DNA from: Babylonia areolata
Lineage: Eukaryota; Mollusca; Gastropoda; Neogastropoda; Buccinidae
Length of the DNA stretch: 64,000 nt
Assembly (NCBI RefSeq): GCF_041734735.1
Contig: NC_134878.1
Span: forward strand, 1,765,001 to 1,829,000
Reading direction: 5' to 3'
A program made the position numbers and the translations under genes. How positions within the stretch are numbered: position 1 is the stretch's first letter; each line of letters begins with the position of its first letter. Below the pieces are notes generated by a model. It saw only the letters and a list, made by a program, of their open reading frames with translations. It had not been told where the DNA came from and searched no databases. Shown piece by piece: positions 1 through 13,600 of the stretch.

Positions 1-1024
1 CTCTCTCTGTCTGTCTCTCCCTCTCCATCAGGCACACATACGTACACGCAAAGGCGCGAATGCATAACCGGTTGTATTTATTGTTTTGTCAGTTGATAAA
101 CCCAAACAGATTTTGTTAGCTCTTAGCACACTTCTTTTTCCCTATGTGGTTTGCTAACTTGTTTGTTTATCTTGTTTATTTTTTGGGTGCCAAGATTCAT
201 TTTCCAGCTATCACGCAAGTAAAATTGATGATAAATGTACTGCCATCAGGTTCAAAATGATCTTTCAGTTTACTTTTCAGACGCAAATAAATGATTTTTT
301 TTTTGTATTTATATAGATAGATGTTCTTTGATTTTCTGAAAGTGACTGCAGATGAAGCCTGCGTGATAAAATAAATGGGGAAAATGAAGAAGTAGCGATA
401 GGCAGAAAATGAAACGAGCGGGAGCCATTGCTTGATATCGGGAAGAGAACCCCATGGACTCGCCGAACTTTGAAGAGGAAAGCTATGCAGACCAGTAGCA
501 TCAAAAGCAGGGGTTTGGTTTGTTTGTTTTGTTGTTGTTGTTGTTTTGTTTCGTATGGATGATTTACATCACCAAAGAACCACACAGTGGATAGTATAGA
601 ATGTCTGTTAAACTGGGGACCTTTTGAAATGCATGAAGTAACTGAAGATAAACAAAAACCGATACATAGATAGATAGATAAAGTAAACAAAGAGACATAA
701 TTCTTTGACGCAGGATATTTTTGTTAAGTTATTTCCACCCGTGTCCGCTGTGACCAGTCATGGGACCAGGTTTGTGAGAGGCTGATAAGTTCTTGTGCAG
801 CTGTAAGCCATCAGTGTCAGAATGTTCAAAGTAATCTTCCTTTCTTGTTTGTTTGCTGGAGCACCGCAACTGTAGCTTCGATCTTGATACGACTGTGATG
901 AAGCAGACAAAGAACAGACACTCTTCAGTTATGGCATTGCTTATGGCAATGATGAATATCGGTCATGAAAGTAGTTGAAGGAGTGGTCATAATAATAAGA
1001 ATGATAATAGTAATAGTAATGATT

Positions 1025-1052
1025 GTGTGTGTGTGTGTGTGATGGACATCCC

Positions 1053-1096
<44 letters not shown>
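1025..1096. repeat. compound microsatellite GT, TA, GA
   Basis: (GT)n followed, after a short spacer, by (TA)n and (GA)n. Simple sequence, no coding content. Confidence 0.9.
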
Positions 1097-1439
1097 CAAT
1101 GGATATCCGACAGTGGGTTGAGTCCAACCACATACTGCGAAACGAACTGTTGCTTCCTTGAGACAGTCCTCTTTCTGACACTAAAACGTGGCCATTCGAA
1201 ACCCAAAAATATCCATACCCCAGAACCATAAGAAGATGAAGTTAAAAAGGAAGAAAAAAGAGAGAGAGAGAGAGAGAGAACCACCCCCACCCCCACCCCC
1301 TACCCCCAGCTCAGGAGCTTCAGTTCTCAGTGGGAGATTCTACTGGGGAGAGAGGGGGGGCTGCCAGGAGAGCTGAGGTGAAGAGCTCCAAAGACGTCAC
1401 TGTAAGATTATTTTTGGGGTGCAGGCAAGCAAGCAGGGT

Positions 1440-1505
1440 TGGGGAGGAGGGGGGGGGGGGGGGGGGGGGGCGTGATGGTGGTGTGTGTGTGTGGGGGGGG
1501 GGGGA
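1440..1505. repeat. poly-G rich tract
   Basis: Runs of G up to about 20 interrupted by GT-rich sequence. Precedes a GC-richer 250-bp patch. Confidence 0.85.
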
Positions 1506-2395
1506 TGGTGATTGATAAGCCCCACCATCACCTCCACCCCCACCACCCCTTTGCTGGCTGTGTGTTGATGGGCACGTGAAGCGGCCGTTGGCAGAGAGCC
1601 GATAAGGAGGACATCCGTTGGGACCCGTCGACTTCCTCTCCTATCTCCCCCCTCCCCCAGATAGCGGGGCGGGCAGGCAGCCACTGGCTGCACGGGCAAC
1701 AGGTGAACACGGGAGGGGGCGTCCACGGTCGGGGGTCTTCCCTCACTGGGACAGGCAGGGAGTGAGTTGGTTGCAAGGCTGAGGGATCGGCTGTCTTCAT
1801 CCTCCTCCATCGTCACTGTTCTTGCTGCTCCCAAGTTGAGATCATCTTCTTTTTTTTCTTTTTCTTTTTCCTTTTTTTTATTTATTTATTTTTTTTTAAA
1901 TAACTGCTGACCCCTTTTTTAACTCTTTTCTTTTCTTTGAAATAATTCGGTTTGGAGGTTGGAATGAATCACCTATCTCGAAAGACATTCAGCGTCTGTG
2001 ATACAAGTGGAAGAATTATGAAGTGGAAAAAGAGAATGAAAGAGCCGGCAGTCAGAATGTTGCCAGTCCCAGTCACAGACACCTGACATAAAACGTGGCA
2101 TTTTCGCTACCCATCTTAATTAACATGTTGTCATTGTGATATGCATGCTTCATTGTAAACGATTTAATGGCGCTTACGCGTCTGATTGGTGTTCTGATGA
2201 GAAAGCAAAGAACACACTGATAGCAGACACAGTCAATGCAGAACTTCCAATGTGAAAGTCTGTACGAGGTTGCCCTTCTTGATTCTTTCTCCCACCTCGA
2301 GACAAGAAGCGAAGGATTGAGTTGCTGATGAAAGCAAAGTGCATTTCTTGATGGAAAGTGCAAGGGTGGAATTCTGAGAAAACAAATGTGACATT

Positions 2396-2461
<66 letters not shown>
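2396..2461. repeat. CA dinucleotide microsatellite
   Basis: About 32 uninterrupted CA units. Confidence 0.95.
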
Positions 2462-2464
<3 letters not shown>

Positions 2465-2564
2465 CTGCAGCCCTTAGTCCCAAAATACATTGTGTGTGGT
2501 GAAACCAGAGTGAAGAAGGGAAGAAATTTCACTTAGAGGAGGTACGCACACATGTAACTTGTTC

Positions 2565-3195
2565 TTTGGTGGGGGGGGGGGGGCTGTTGGTATGACTGAA
2601 CAGTGTAGGGGGTGGGGCTGTTGGTATTACTGAACGGTGTGTGTGGGGGGGGGGGGCTGTTGGTATGACTGAACGGTGTGGGGGTGGGGTGGGGGCTGTT
2701 GGTATGACTGAACGGTGTGTGTGGGGGGGTGGGGGGGGCTGTTGGTATAACTGAACGGTGTAGGGGGGTGGGGTGGGGCTGTTGGTATGACTGAACGGTG
2801 AAGGGGGGGTGGGGTGGGGCTGTTGGTATGACTGAACGGTGTAGGGGGGCGGGGCTGTTGGTATGACTGAACGGTGTGTGTGTGGGTTGGGGGGGGGGGC
2901 TGTTGGTATAACTGAACGGTGTAGGGGGGTGGGGTGGGGCTGTTGGTATGACTGAACGGTGTAGGGGGGTGGGGTGGGGCTGTTGGTATGACTGAACGGT
3001 GTAGGGGGGTGGGGTGGGGCTGTTGGTATAACTGAACGGTGTAGGGGGGTGGGGTGGGGCTGTTCGTATGACTGAACGGTGTAGGGGGGTGGGGCGGGGC
3101 TGTTGGTATGACTGAACGGTGTAGGGGGGTGGGGTGGGGCTGTTGGTATGACTGAACGGTGTAGGGGGGTGGGGCTGTTGGTATGATGAACGGTG
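2565..3195. repeat. G-rich minisatellite, about 40-bp unit
   Basis: About 15 units of ctgttggtatgactgaacgg followed by a G-rich half (gtaggggggtggggtggggc). Unit length is mostly 40 bp with variation in the G runs. G runs are on the transcribed-sense strand, so the RNA could fold into quadruplexes. Long Pro-rich reading frames on the minus strand are by-products. Confidence 0.95.
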
Positions 3196-4409
3196 TTACC
3201 AAGTATAGTGGGTGGTTAGGAGTGAGACCCAGAAAAGCACCACCTACGCTCTGTGGTGGGAGTTACGTCCTGGATTGATTTCTTTATTGTTATTTTTTCT
3301 TTCTATTTTTAGTTCTGGTTGGTGTTGCTCGGTAGAGGCGTGGAAATGTTCCCCTCGGGATTAGAGAGAGAGAGAGGTGAACATCTGGAAAACTTTGGGC
3401 AGACTGACGAATGGTGAGCGGCTCCAGTCCGTCTTCCCGAAAACAGCCCCGTTGGAAGAGCCGACACTGAGAGGAGAATGATATGACAGCTGTGGATGTA
3501 CAGACTTGTTGGTGTGTACAGCAGGGAGTTCTTTGATGTTTTACAAGGAGAACCCTTTCCGAGGGCACACCTTGCCTCATGAAAGTGACATTTAAACAGA
3601 TACACCTGATTCCGATATATTTATTTTCCACAGATAATATGTAACTTGATTTTTCGATTTTTTTTTTAATTTTATTTTATTTATTTTTTTTTTTTAAGAT
3701 CGACAATTCACAAGTTTGACTGAGATTCATTGATTTTAAGTTTTCTCCAGATATTTTAGATTTAGTTTTTATTCTATTTTTAGGTTTTCTTAGTTTAGCA
3801 TGAAGTTGAACATGGCCGGATTTTATTTGAAGAATTGAGGGGCTCCAAAGTAGCGCACACACACACGCGCACACAGACACACACTCGGGTAGGTAGGTAG
3901 GTAGGTGAGTTATTTGTAGAGTGTCTGTGGAACTAAATGGATTCGTATTATATATATTTATTTTATTTTTATTTTTTTAAGTGAACAAATCAACTGAAAT
4001 TACATGTAAGGCCATTCCTGTAACTCGATATGTGCCCCCTCCCTTGTAAGCCCTGAATAGTGTGTGTGTGTGTGTGTGTGTGAGGGGATGATGGAAAGAG
4101 AGAGGGGGTGTGAGGGACAGCATGTTCTTACGTGTGAAAGAAGAAATCTCGTTTTCCGTACCTGATGTGAAGGCACGTATCTGATGTGAAGGCAGCGTAA
4201 CAGGTGAAGAGACGAACACTCAGACCTTGTGCTGGGTAACTGAAGAAGAAGCGACTGGCTTCAGTTGAAAGACAAGGAGAGGGGAACAGATAGACTGCAG
4301 GAGGAAGAGACACAAGACTGGAGCAAAGCAATGAAGAGCTGAATGATATTGGCTCAGACAGCTAGGTCTGATAACTCCTCTCGGCAACAGGATGTAATTG
4401 ATGTGGACT

Positions 4410-4592
4410 GTGCCAGAGGGAGATGACACAATGGGCTGCTTCAGAGATGATGACACAATGGGCTGCTTCAGAGATGACACAATGGGCTGCTTCAGAGAGG
4501 GAGATGACACAATGGGCTGCTTCAGAGATGATGACACAATGGGCTGCTTCAGAGATGGAGATGACACAATGGGCTGCTTCAGAGAGGGAGGG
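4410..4592. repeat. short minisatellite, 21-27 bp unit
   Basis: Seven units of gatgacacaatgggctgctt plus cagaga, with small length differences that are multiples of 3. Confidence 0.9.
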
Positions 4593-5597
4593 GGGTTCAA
4601 ACGTTGACCTACATGCTGTTTACATCTTTGGTTTCAAGAGGCTTCGGTGTCCTTTTCTGGCTATATACCTATCCTTACGACAGGTTTTTGGTGGTTTCAG
4701 AAAGTGTGAGGGTGTTTGAAGCTGTGTGTGTGAGTGATGGTTGATGGTGAGTTCCAGTCTGTGTTTGTTTGTGTGTGTGTGTGTACACCAAAAACCTGTA
4801 GTAGAGATTGATATACCCAGAACAAGTCACTCAAGAACAAGTTACTCAAGAAGCGGACAACTTCATTTTGCTTGCATAAGAAAATGCCACTCAGTCAACA
4901 ACAGAAGGGAGGGTTTGCCAGGGATGACGTCACGGTGCCGACCTTTGGTTCCTGATCATGTCATACAATCCACGTTGCAGACAGAGTGAGATGAGTGGGG
5001 GATGAAGAGGGAAGGGAGGAACGTCATAGACATGGCGTGGCGGGAAACAACGTGGCAACTGACAAAATACACAGTGGGCAGCCACCATCGGCTGTTGTTC
5101 AGTGCCCTCCAGTGCAAACAGGAGATGTAGCTATTAGGGTTTTCTTGCTGTGGTTGAGAAATGAGAGATTCATCAAAGAATCTGTTGTGAGTTTTTGTGT
5201 GCATCTTTGTTACATCTGCTGCACAGATCATAGCTGAAGTCAACTAACACTTCTGTGGTTGTGCATCTGCTGAAAGATTTTGTGGATGCTGCGTTACTAT
5301 TGTCCTCCTACTCTGAGCTTATCCCCCTCCCCCTTCCCTCAGCCGAAGTACTTCCCCACTTCAGAGCGTAGAAGTGAAAATGGTACATGGTCCTGCTGAA
5401 TTTTTGTACGATGAAATGAAAAGAATAAAAAGAACAACTGCTCAGTTGTGAAATGGTAACTATGTTGGCGAATATTTTGAGGATACTACTAAAACTAAGG
5501 GGTGTGTGTAACATTGGCAAATGTTGTATGTACATCTCTATATTAGATAAGGTGTACATCCCTGTTTCTAGAAGGTCCTGAGCTCAATGGCGGTTTC

Positions 5598-6990
5598 TGT
5601 TCACTTTGTGTTTGGGATCAATCTGGTCTGTGATAGCTTGTTGGGAATGTTCCTGTGTGTTTGGGATCAGTCTGGTCTGTGATAGCTTGTTGGGAATGTT
5701 TCTGTGTGTTTGGGATCAGTGTGGTCTGTGATAGCTTGTTGGGAATGTTTCTGTGTGTTTGGGATCAGTCTGGTCTGTGATAGCTTGTTGGGAATGTTTC
5801 TGTGTGTTTGGGATCAGTCTGGTCTGTGATAGCTTGTTGGGAATGTTTCTGTGTGTTTTGGATCAGTGTGGTCTGTGATAGCTTGTTGGGAATGTTTCTG
5901 TGTGTTTGGGATCAGTCTGGTCTGTGATAGCTTGTTGGGAATGTTCCTGTGTGTTTGGGATCAATCTGGTCTGTGATAGCTTGTTGGGAATGTTTCTGTG
6001 TGTTTGGGATCAGTCTGGTCTGTGATAGCTTGTTGGGAATGTTCCTGTGTGTTTGGGATCAGTGTGGTCTGTGATAGCTTGTTGGGAATGTTCCTGTGTG
6101 TTTGGGATCAGTCTGGTCTGTGATAGCTTGTTGGGAATGTTTCTGTGTGTTTGGGATCAGTGTGGTCTGTGATAGCTTGTTGGGAATGTTTCTGTGTGTT
6201 TGGGATCAGTGTGGTCTGTGATAGCTTGTTGGGAATGTTTCTGTGTGTTTGGGATCAGTGTGGTCTGTGATAGCTTGTTGGGAATGTTTCTGTGTGTTTG
6301 GGATCAGTGTGGTCTGTGATAGCTTGTTGGGAATGTTTCTGTGTGTTTGGGATCAGTCTGGTCTGTGATAGCTTGTTGGGAATGTTTCTGTGTGTTTGGG
6401 ATCAGTCTGGTCTGTGATAGCTTGTTGGGAATGTTTCTGTGTGTTTGGGATCAATCTGGTCTGTGATAGCTTGTTGGGAATGTTTCTGTGTGTTTGGGAT
6501 CAGTGTGGTCTGTGATAGCTTGTTGGGAATGTTCCTGTGTGTTTGGGATCAGTGTGGTCTGTGATAGCTTGTTGGGAATGTTTCTGTGTGTTTGGGATCA
6601 ATCTGGTCTGTGATAGCTTGTTGGGAATGTTTCTGTGTGTTTGGGATCAGTCTGGTCTGTGATAGCTTGTTGGGAATGTTTCTGTGTGTTTGGGATCAAT
6701 CTGGTCTGTGATAGCTTGTTGGGAATGTTTCTGTGTGTTTGGGATCAGTGTGGTCTGTGATAGCTTGTTGGGAATGTTTCTGTGTGTTTGGGATCAATCT
6801 GGTCTGTGATAGCTTGTTGGGAATGTTTCTGTGTGTTTGGGATCAATCTGGTCTGTGATAGCTTGTTGGGAATGTTTCTGTGTGTTTGGGATCAATCTGG
6901 TCTGTGATAGCTTGTTGGGAATGTTTCTGTGTGTTTGGGATCAGTCTGGTCTGTGATAGCTTGTTGGGAATGTTCCTGTGTGTTTTGGAA
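5598..6990. repeat. 49-bp minisatellite, about 28 copies
   Basis: Unit tgtgtgtttgggatcagtct, ggtctgtgatagcttgttgg, gaatgtttc. Copies differ at a few diagnostic sites (cagtct/cagtgt/caatct; tttc/ttcc), giving a variant map of higher order. Very homogeneous. Confidence 0.97.
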
Positions 6991-8311
6991 CTGATTTGAT
7001 TATTCACGAGTGCTGCAAATAGAGCAATTGCTGCACTTTGTGATAAATGATCTGATGGTGTGTGTCTGCAATGTTTGTTTGTGTTGGCACTGGTGCTCAC
7101 AGAAGTGGCAGCAACAGAAAGGGAGCAGGGTTTGCAGCTGGCTGCCAAAGTGTGTACTATTCTTCTGGATTCAGTCCTTCAGAAATGAGTTTTAACAAAG
7201 GCAGTGGTCAAGGATGACTTACACAGCACTAAAAAACTGTATCATGTCCAGTTTTAAGGCAGTGCTGTTAGACCATAAACATTTTTTTTGTTTTCGCTTC
7301 AGTGAAGAGAGGGGTATACTGTTTTCCAAAAATGCTAACTGATTCAGACTCCAATTTTTGTGGATCTTGGCGGGTTGTTAAAAGCAGTAAAGGAAAGACA
7401 CACTATATATTTTTGGTTCAGAATGAGTGCATGGTATACATGCGCATGTGCATACATTTCATATTGAAGACGTTGAAAGTTCTTTGTCTGTCTGTCTGTC
7501 TAGCTTTAAAAAGAGTTGAATTGTACATTCTGGGAGGTCGTGAGAGTGATGCTAAGGTTAGATTGTGGGTGTATTCTAGAGCTTTGAATCAGTCCTCATT
7601 CATGGGGGGGAGGGGTGGGGGGGGGGGTGGGGGTTGGTTTTGTTGTTGTTGTTTTAAATTTTATTCTTGCAGTCTTTTTTTTTTCTTTTTCTAACTTATC
7701 TTTTTCTTTCTTGCTTATTAAGATTTTTTTCTAAGACACACATCGAATGTCTCATTATATCAAGTACATTCTTACGTTGTTATTAAAAAAGAAAAAAGTT
7801 AACCAAATATGCATGAATGCTACAAGCAGCATTTTACAGTGTAAGATTTTTTAGTTTTTAAACTTATATAGTTATACAGATGAAACTTATAAAGCCTATA
7901 GCTAAATATATAAAATAATGTTTGAGACTGGTGACAGTGGTTTTTTTGTTGTTGTTTTTTTCTTTTTCTTTTTGTTTGTTTTGTTTTTTTTTGTTTTTTT
8001 TTTGGTTTGTTTGTTTTGTTTTCTGTTTTTTTAGGGCACAGATACATGAGAGACTGGTGATATTGTTTGTTGTTGTTGTTTTTTAGGGCAGAAGTTGTAG
8101 TGAAGAAGATGGTAGATATTGTTTGTTGTTGTTGTTTCTGAGGGCAGAAGTCGTAGTGAAGAAGATGGTAGACATTGTATTGACTGCTGGATCATGGTAG
8201 CTGATGTGTCACAGTCTGAATGGGACATGGCTGTTCCTCACCTTGACTGTCTCCCTGCACCCTTGATGTTGTGCAATACATTTTGTAAGGGGAGGGACCA
8301 CACCACACAAA

Positions 8312-8628
8312 GTGATGGTAGTTCTCTAGAAAACTGTGATGGTAGTTCTATCTGTGATGGTAGTTCTCTAGAAAACTGTGATGGTAGTTCTCTAGGAATC
8401 TGTGATGGTAGTTCTATCTGTGATGGTAGTTCTCTAGAAAACTGTGATGGTAGTTCTATCTGTGATGGTAGTTCTCTAGAAAACTGTGATGGTAGTTCTC
8501 TAGGAATCTGTGATGGTAGTTCTCTAGAAAACTGTGATGGTAGTTCTCTAGGAATCTGTGATGGTAGTTCTCTAGAAAACTGTGATGGTAGTTCTCTAGA
8601 AAACTGTGATGGTAGTTCTCTAGAAATG
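8312..8628. repeat. minisatellite, 24- and 15-bp units
   Basis: About 16 units of tgatggtagttctctagaaa with a shorter tgatggtagttctatc variant. Unit lengths are multiples of 3, which keeps frames open without coding meaning. Confidence 0.93.
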
Positions 8629-8751
8629 CTGTGTCTGCCTCCACAGTTTTTTTTGTTTGTTTTGTTTTTTTGCTTTTATTTAAAAAAAAATTAAATTCAT
8701 GTGCTGTTTGGCTGTATTCTTTATGTATACATTTTAAGTGTGCGTGTTTGG

Positions 8752-8756
<5 letters not shown>

Positions 8757-8812
<56 letters not shown>

Positions 8813-8826
8813 GTGTGTGTGTGTGA
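8757..8826. repeat. AT then GT microsatellite
   Basis: About 25 AT units followed by GT units. Confidence 0.95.
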
Positions 8827-9794
8827 ATTACAATTGTGAGATTTCAGGGTTTCTCTTTATAGTTCTGTAGTGTGGTGAGTTATAGTTATTTGATATAATA
8901 CTTTTTTGAATATGATGTTTTACTCATTTTAATAAATCAGCTAAAGAAGAGAAATTAGAACTTCTACTTTCATCATTGAATGTAGTTCTTACACAGCTGA
9001 GAGAGAGAGAGAATGCAAAGGACAAAATGAACAAACCAGTACAGCTCATAAGTGTCAGCTTAAAAAAAAGAAGGAAAAACAAAGAACATTTAAAGAGAAA
9101 AGGTAATTAATGCATAATTTATGATAAGGCTTCAGTTTTTAGAGTTCAGATAACAATGAAATTGAGTGATACCCAACCCAGCGCACTATTTACAAGACAT
9201 AAGAAGTTGTAATTTAGAAGCTTCAGATGAAGAGCAGCTTATAACCATCTCTAAATCTATACAGAATTATCAGAATTGTATATTGTTTATAAAAAAAAAT
9301 TGCATAAATTATGAAATATATCATATTTTATAGAAAGAGACACAGATCAAGTACTTGCCCATTAGACCAAAATACTGAAGCTTTCAAGCTCATTAAAGGA
9401 AAAGAATCCATCCACAAAATTGTACACCAACAGACGTGCTTCAGATCGGCTGGTTCAAAGCTCAGTGAAATACTCACACCTCAGTGAGAAATGACAATGA
9501 TGCTATTGACAGAAGTGAAAGAATCCTTTCCGCTACCCACAGGATGGTGAACCATGGAAATGATGGAAATGATCATTGATATAAGATACTGACGGTGGTG
9601 TTGTATGTGCAAAACAGTTGTCAGTGATTGATGGAAGCAAAGCTTTTTTTTCCTTTCTTTCCTGTCTAGATGTATATGCAGTGTGTCCATTGAAGAGGAC
9701 AGACTGTATGACTGATGTGTTGTTGTCTGTTAGGATTGTATTATGTGTCATTGTCTGTTAGGATTGTATCAGATGTGTCATTGTCTGTGTGCAG

Positions 9795-9895
9795 CCCCTG
9801 GAACTCCACCCAAGAATGTGCGTGCACGTGCAGCCAGTTCCACCACCATCGTCGTGTCCTGGGCCGAACCGGACATCCCCAATGGAGTTATCCAG
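9795..9895 (+). CDS. Lar: Lar exon, FN3 domain 2, N-terminal half
   Basis: 101 nt, entered in phase 1 after a tgtgtgcag acceptor and left in phase 0 at a gtgaga donor. It encodes the start of FN3 domain 2: Pro-rich entry ([10 protein letters not shown]), then [12 protein letters not shown], containing the conserved FN3 tryptophan and the Pro-Asn-Gly turn. It aligns with human LAR SSPPRRVQAR...VQWEPPEEPNGLV. The next exon starts exactly where human LAR continues with GYRVYYT, which fixes the junction. Confidence 0.93.
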
Positions 9896-10631
9896 GTGAG
9901 ACATGGGTCTGGATCTTACTGCTGGGTCATCATCTTGCTTTTTAAATAGGTTTTTTCTCCTCCAGATGCCTGTGTGTGTGTGTGTGTGTGTGCGCACGAG
10001 TGTGTGTGTGCATACTGCCGGATAAGTTAGGCCAGAGTGAGTTGGTTCAAGACAACAGGGGAAGACTGTACATCGAAGTAGCAGCGGTATCTTTAAAAGT
10101 TCCAGGGTTATAAATGGGTACAAGTTTTCCAAGATCTAAAATAAGAAGGAATAAATTGAAATGTGAAATGGATGAATGAATATAAAAAAAACCTCCCAAA
10201 ACATTTTCTGAGGAAAGAGTCGATCAACACAATCCTATAATTTCCATCTTCTTCAAAGGAGATGTGAAGATTTAATTTCTTTCTAAATATAAATAAGAGT
10301 TCATTCCTGAAGCACATGGGTGTGTACATGATGACTGATGTTTTGGCCTTGGGTTTCTGTTTTTTTCTTCTTCTTCAAAATAAAATTTAATTTCTGAGGC
10401 TGAAAATGGGAGTGTCGTTAATTATTGCAATGTTTTGGTTATGTTGCGGCTGTTGCATGCTGTTTGAGGGAAATGCAAAACAGAAATAGATGAAATGGAC
10501 AAAATACTGAGCTGTATAGATTTTTGGCAAAGAAAAAAGTTAATTGCATGTGTGCACACATGCACATGCGCACAAACATACAGACGTGGACACAGGGCAC
10601 AAACATTACACACGCATGCACATATGCGCGT

Positions 10632-10672
<41 letters not shown>

Positions 10673-13600
10673 TGACACAGACAGCACACTCACCACCCCC
10701 ACCCCCACCCGCACCCCACCCCACACACACATACACACACTTTCCTATTTCATTGTCTGGAAGTGGATGTTTTTAAGATCTCTATGCACACACACTACAT
10801 AAAGCACTTGTGAAATATTGCGGGGAATTTGAGTGATAGGAAAATTCTGTTGTTGACCATGGTGCATACTGCCATGTAACACAGTACTGATTCTATGGTT
10901 TGATCTTGCAGTTCTCTTTAACTTATGATTCATAACATCGACCCATTTCTTATTGTTTGTTTTTTAGACCCCCCAAACCAACACAAGTGGCCTTCATTGG
11001 AAGGAGGGAGGTGGGGGGATGCAGTGTCTTTAAGCTTTATTGTGGATTTTTTAAAATTTTTTTACAAAAATCTATTGAATACCAGGGAAACCAGTAACTT
11101 CTGAAGTTTGAAGATGTGTTATATGTTAGTTTGGACTCCAGATGGACAAACTAATTATTTAAAAGGGTAAAAGTCAAACAGATATCAATGAAAAAATCAA
11201 ACAGAAGTCAATGAAAAGTGCAGAAAGGGAATGACAAATAGACAGCTATTGACAGAAGAATGAGTGTTCTGTGGAAATCTGCTATTGACAGAAGAATGGG
11301 TGTTCTGTGGAAATCTGCTATTGACAGAAGAATGGGTGTATCTGCTATTGACAGAAGAATGGGTGTATCTGCTATTGACAGAAGAATGGGTGTATTGTGG
11401 AAATCTGCTATTGACAGAAGAATGGGTGTTCTGTGGAAATCTGCTATTGAAAGAAGAATGGGTGTTCTGTGGAAATCTGCTATTGAAAGAAGAATGGGTG
11501 TTATGTGGAAATCTGCTATTGACAGAAAATGGGTGTTCTGTGGAAATCTGCTATTGACAGAAGAATGGGTGTTCTGTGGAAATCTGCTATTGAAAGAAGA
11601 ATGGGTGTTCTGTGGAAATCTGCTATTGACAGAAGAATGGGTGTTCTGTGGAAATCTGCTGTTGACAGAAAACGGGTGTTCTGTGGAAATCTGCTATTGA
11701 CAGAAGAATGGGTGTTCTGTGGAAATCTGCTATTGACAGAAGAATGGGTGTATTGTGGAAATCTGCTATTGAAAGAAGAATGGGTGTATTGTGGAAATCT
11801 GCTATTGAAAGAAGAATGGGTGTATTGTGGAAATCTGCTATTGAAAGGAGAATGGGTGTATTGTGGAAATCTGACCATGTCAAGCGGCCATTGATTTTCC
11901 GTACCAGTTTAAAAGATTACGAAAGATACTGGTAGGTGTGAACTTGTGTTTAAGCAGATGCCTGTGAAACTGAAGTTTTGTTTCAAATAAGATAACAGGA
12001 ATGCAGCATAAGTGTGTGTGAGAGAGACGGCAAAGTGTGTGTGTGAGAGACAGTGAAGTGTGTGTGAGAGAGACGGCAAAGTGTGTGTGTGAGAGACAGT
12101 GAAGTGTGTGTGAGAGAGACGGCAAAGTGTGTGTGTGAGAGACAGTGAAGTGTGTGAGAGAGACGGCAAAGTGTGTGTGTGAGAGAGAGAGACAGTGAAG
12201 TGTGTGTGAGAGAGACAGTGAAGTGTGTGAGACAGAGACAGTGAAGTGTGTGAGAGAGACGGCAAAGTGTGTGTGTGAGAGAGACAGTGAAGTGTGTGTG
12301 TGAGAGAGAGAGACAGTGAAGTGTGTGTGAGAGAGACAGTGAAGTGTGTGTGAGAGAGACGGCAAAGTGTGTGTGAGAGAGACAGTGAAGTGTGTGAGAG
12401 AGACGGCAAAGTGTGTGTGTGAGAGAGACAGTGAAGTGTGTGTGTGAGAGAGAGAGACAGTGAAGTGTGTGTGAGAGAGACAGTGAAGTGTGTGTGTGAG
12501 AGAGAGAGACAGTGAAGTGTGTGTGAGAGAGACAGTGAAGTGTGTGTGTGAGAGACACAGTGAAGTGTGTGTGAGAGAGACAGTGAAGTGTGTGTGAGAG
12601 AGAGAGAGAAAGTGAAGTGTGTGTGAGAGAGAGACAGTGAAGTGTGTGTGAGAGAGAGAGAGACAGTGAAGTGTGTGTGTGAGAGAGAGAGACAGTGAAG
12701 TGTGTGTGTGAGAGAGACAGTGAAGTGTGTGTGAGAGAGAGAGACAGTGAAGTGTGTGTGTGAGAGAGACAGTGAAGTGTGTGTGAGAGAGAGAGACAGT
12801 GAAGTGTGTGTGAGAGAGAGAGAGACAGTGAAGTGTGTGTGTGAGAGAGACAGTGAAGTGTGTGTGAGAGAGAGAGAGACAGTGAAGTGTGTGTGAGAGA
12901 GAGAGTGAAGTGTGTGAGAGAGAGAGAGAGACAGTGAAGTGTGTGTGAGAGAGACAGTGAAGTGTGTGTGAGAGAGACAGTGAAGTGTGTGTGTGAGAGA
13001 GAGAGACAGTGAAGTGTGTGTGAGAGAGACAGTGAAGTGTGTGTGTGAGAGAGAGAGACAGTGAAGTGTGTGTGAGAGAGACAGTGAAGTGTGTGTGTGA
13101 GAGAGACAGTGAAGTGTGTGTGAGAGAGACAGTGAAGTGTGTGTGAGAGAGAGAGACAGTGAAGTGTGTGTGAGAGAGAGAGAGAGAGAGACAGTGAAGT
13201 GTGTGTGAGAGAGAGACAGTGAAGTGTGTGTGAGAGAGAGAGACAGTGAAGTGTGTGTGAGAGAGAGAGAGACAGTGAAGTGTGTGTGTGAGAGAGAGAC
13301 AGTGAAGTGTGTGTGTGAGAGAGACAGTGAAGTGTGTGTGAGAGAGAGAGACAGTGAAGTGTGTGTGTGAGAGAGAGAGACAGCGAAGTGTGTGTGTGAG
13401 AGAGAGAGACAGTGAAGTGTGTGTGTGTGAGAGAGAGACAGTGAAGTGTGTGTGTGTGAGAGAGACGGCGAAGTGTGTGTGAGAGAGAGACAGCGAAGTG
13501 TGTGTGTGTGTGAGAGAGACGGCAAAGTGTGTGTGAGAGAGACAGTGAAGTGTGTGTGAGAGAGACAGTGAAGTGTGTGAGAGAGACAGTGAAGTGTGTG

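Larger units (their letters stand above)
1..9794. other. upstream intron, no exon recognised
   Basis: This 9.8-kb stretch precedes the first recognisable exon and should be part of the intron between FN1 and FN2. I found no FN3 or Ig-like coding segment on either strand. It contains simple repeats, minisatellites (listed separately), AT-rich stretches and a GC-richer patch near 1540-1800 with no protein similarity I recognise. The reading frames present come from simple or tandem repeats. An unrecognised regulatory element or alternative first exon cannot be excluded by reading alone. Confidence 0.6.

Noticed and set aside
1397-1834. 145-residue minus-strand frame in the GC-richer patch
   Set aside because: Contains His/Pro low-complexity from the poly-G tract and no recognisable domain; overlapping frames on both strands are equally open.
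4995-5237. 80-residue plus-strand frame with no repeats
   Set aside because: No similarity I recognise, no splice sites consistent with Lar phases, and length is within chance expectation.
5598-6990. Regular repeat array that could suggest a CRISPR locus
   Set aside because: Units are contiguous with no unique spacers, and the gene context is a metazoan intron.
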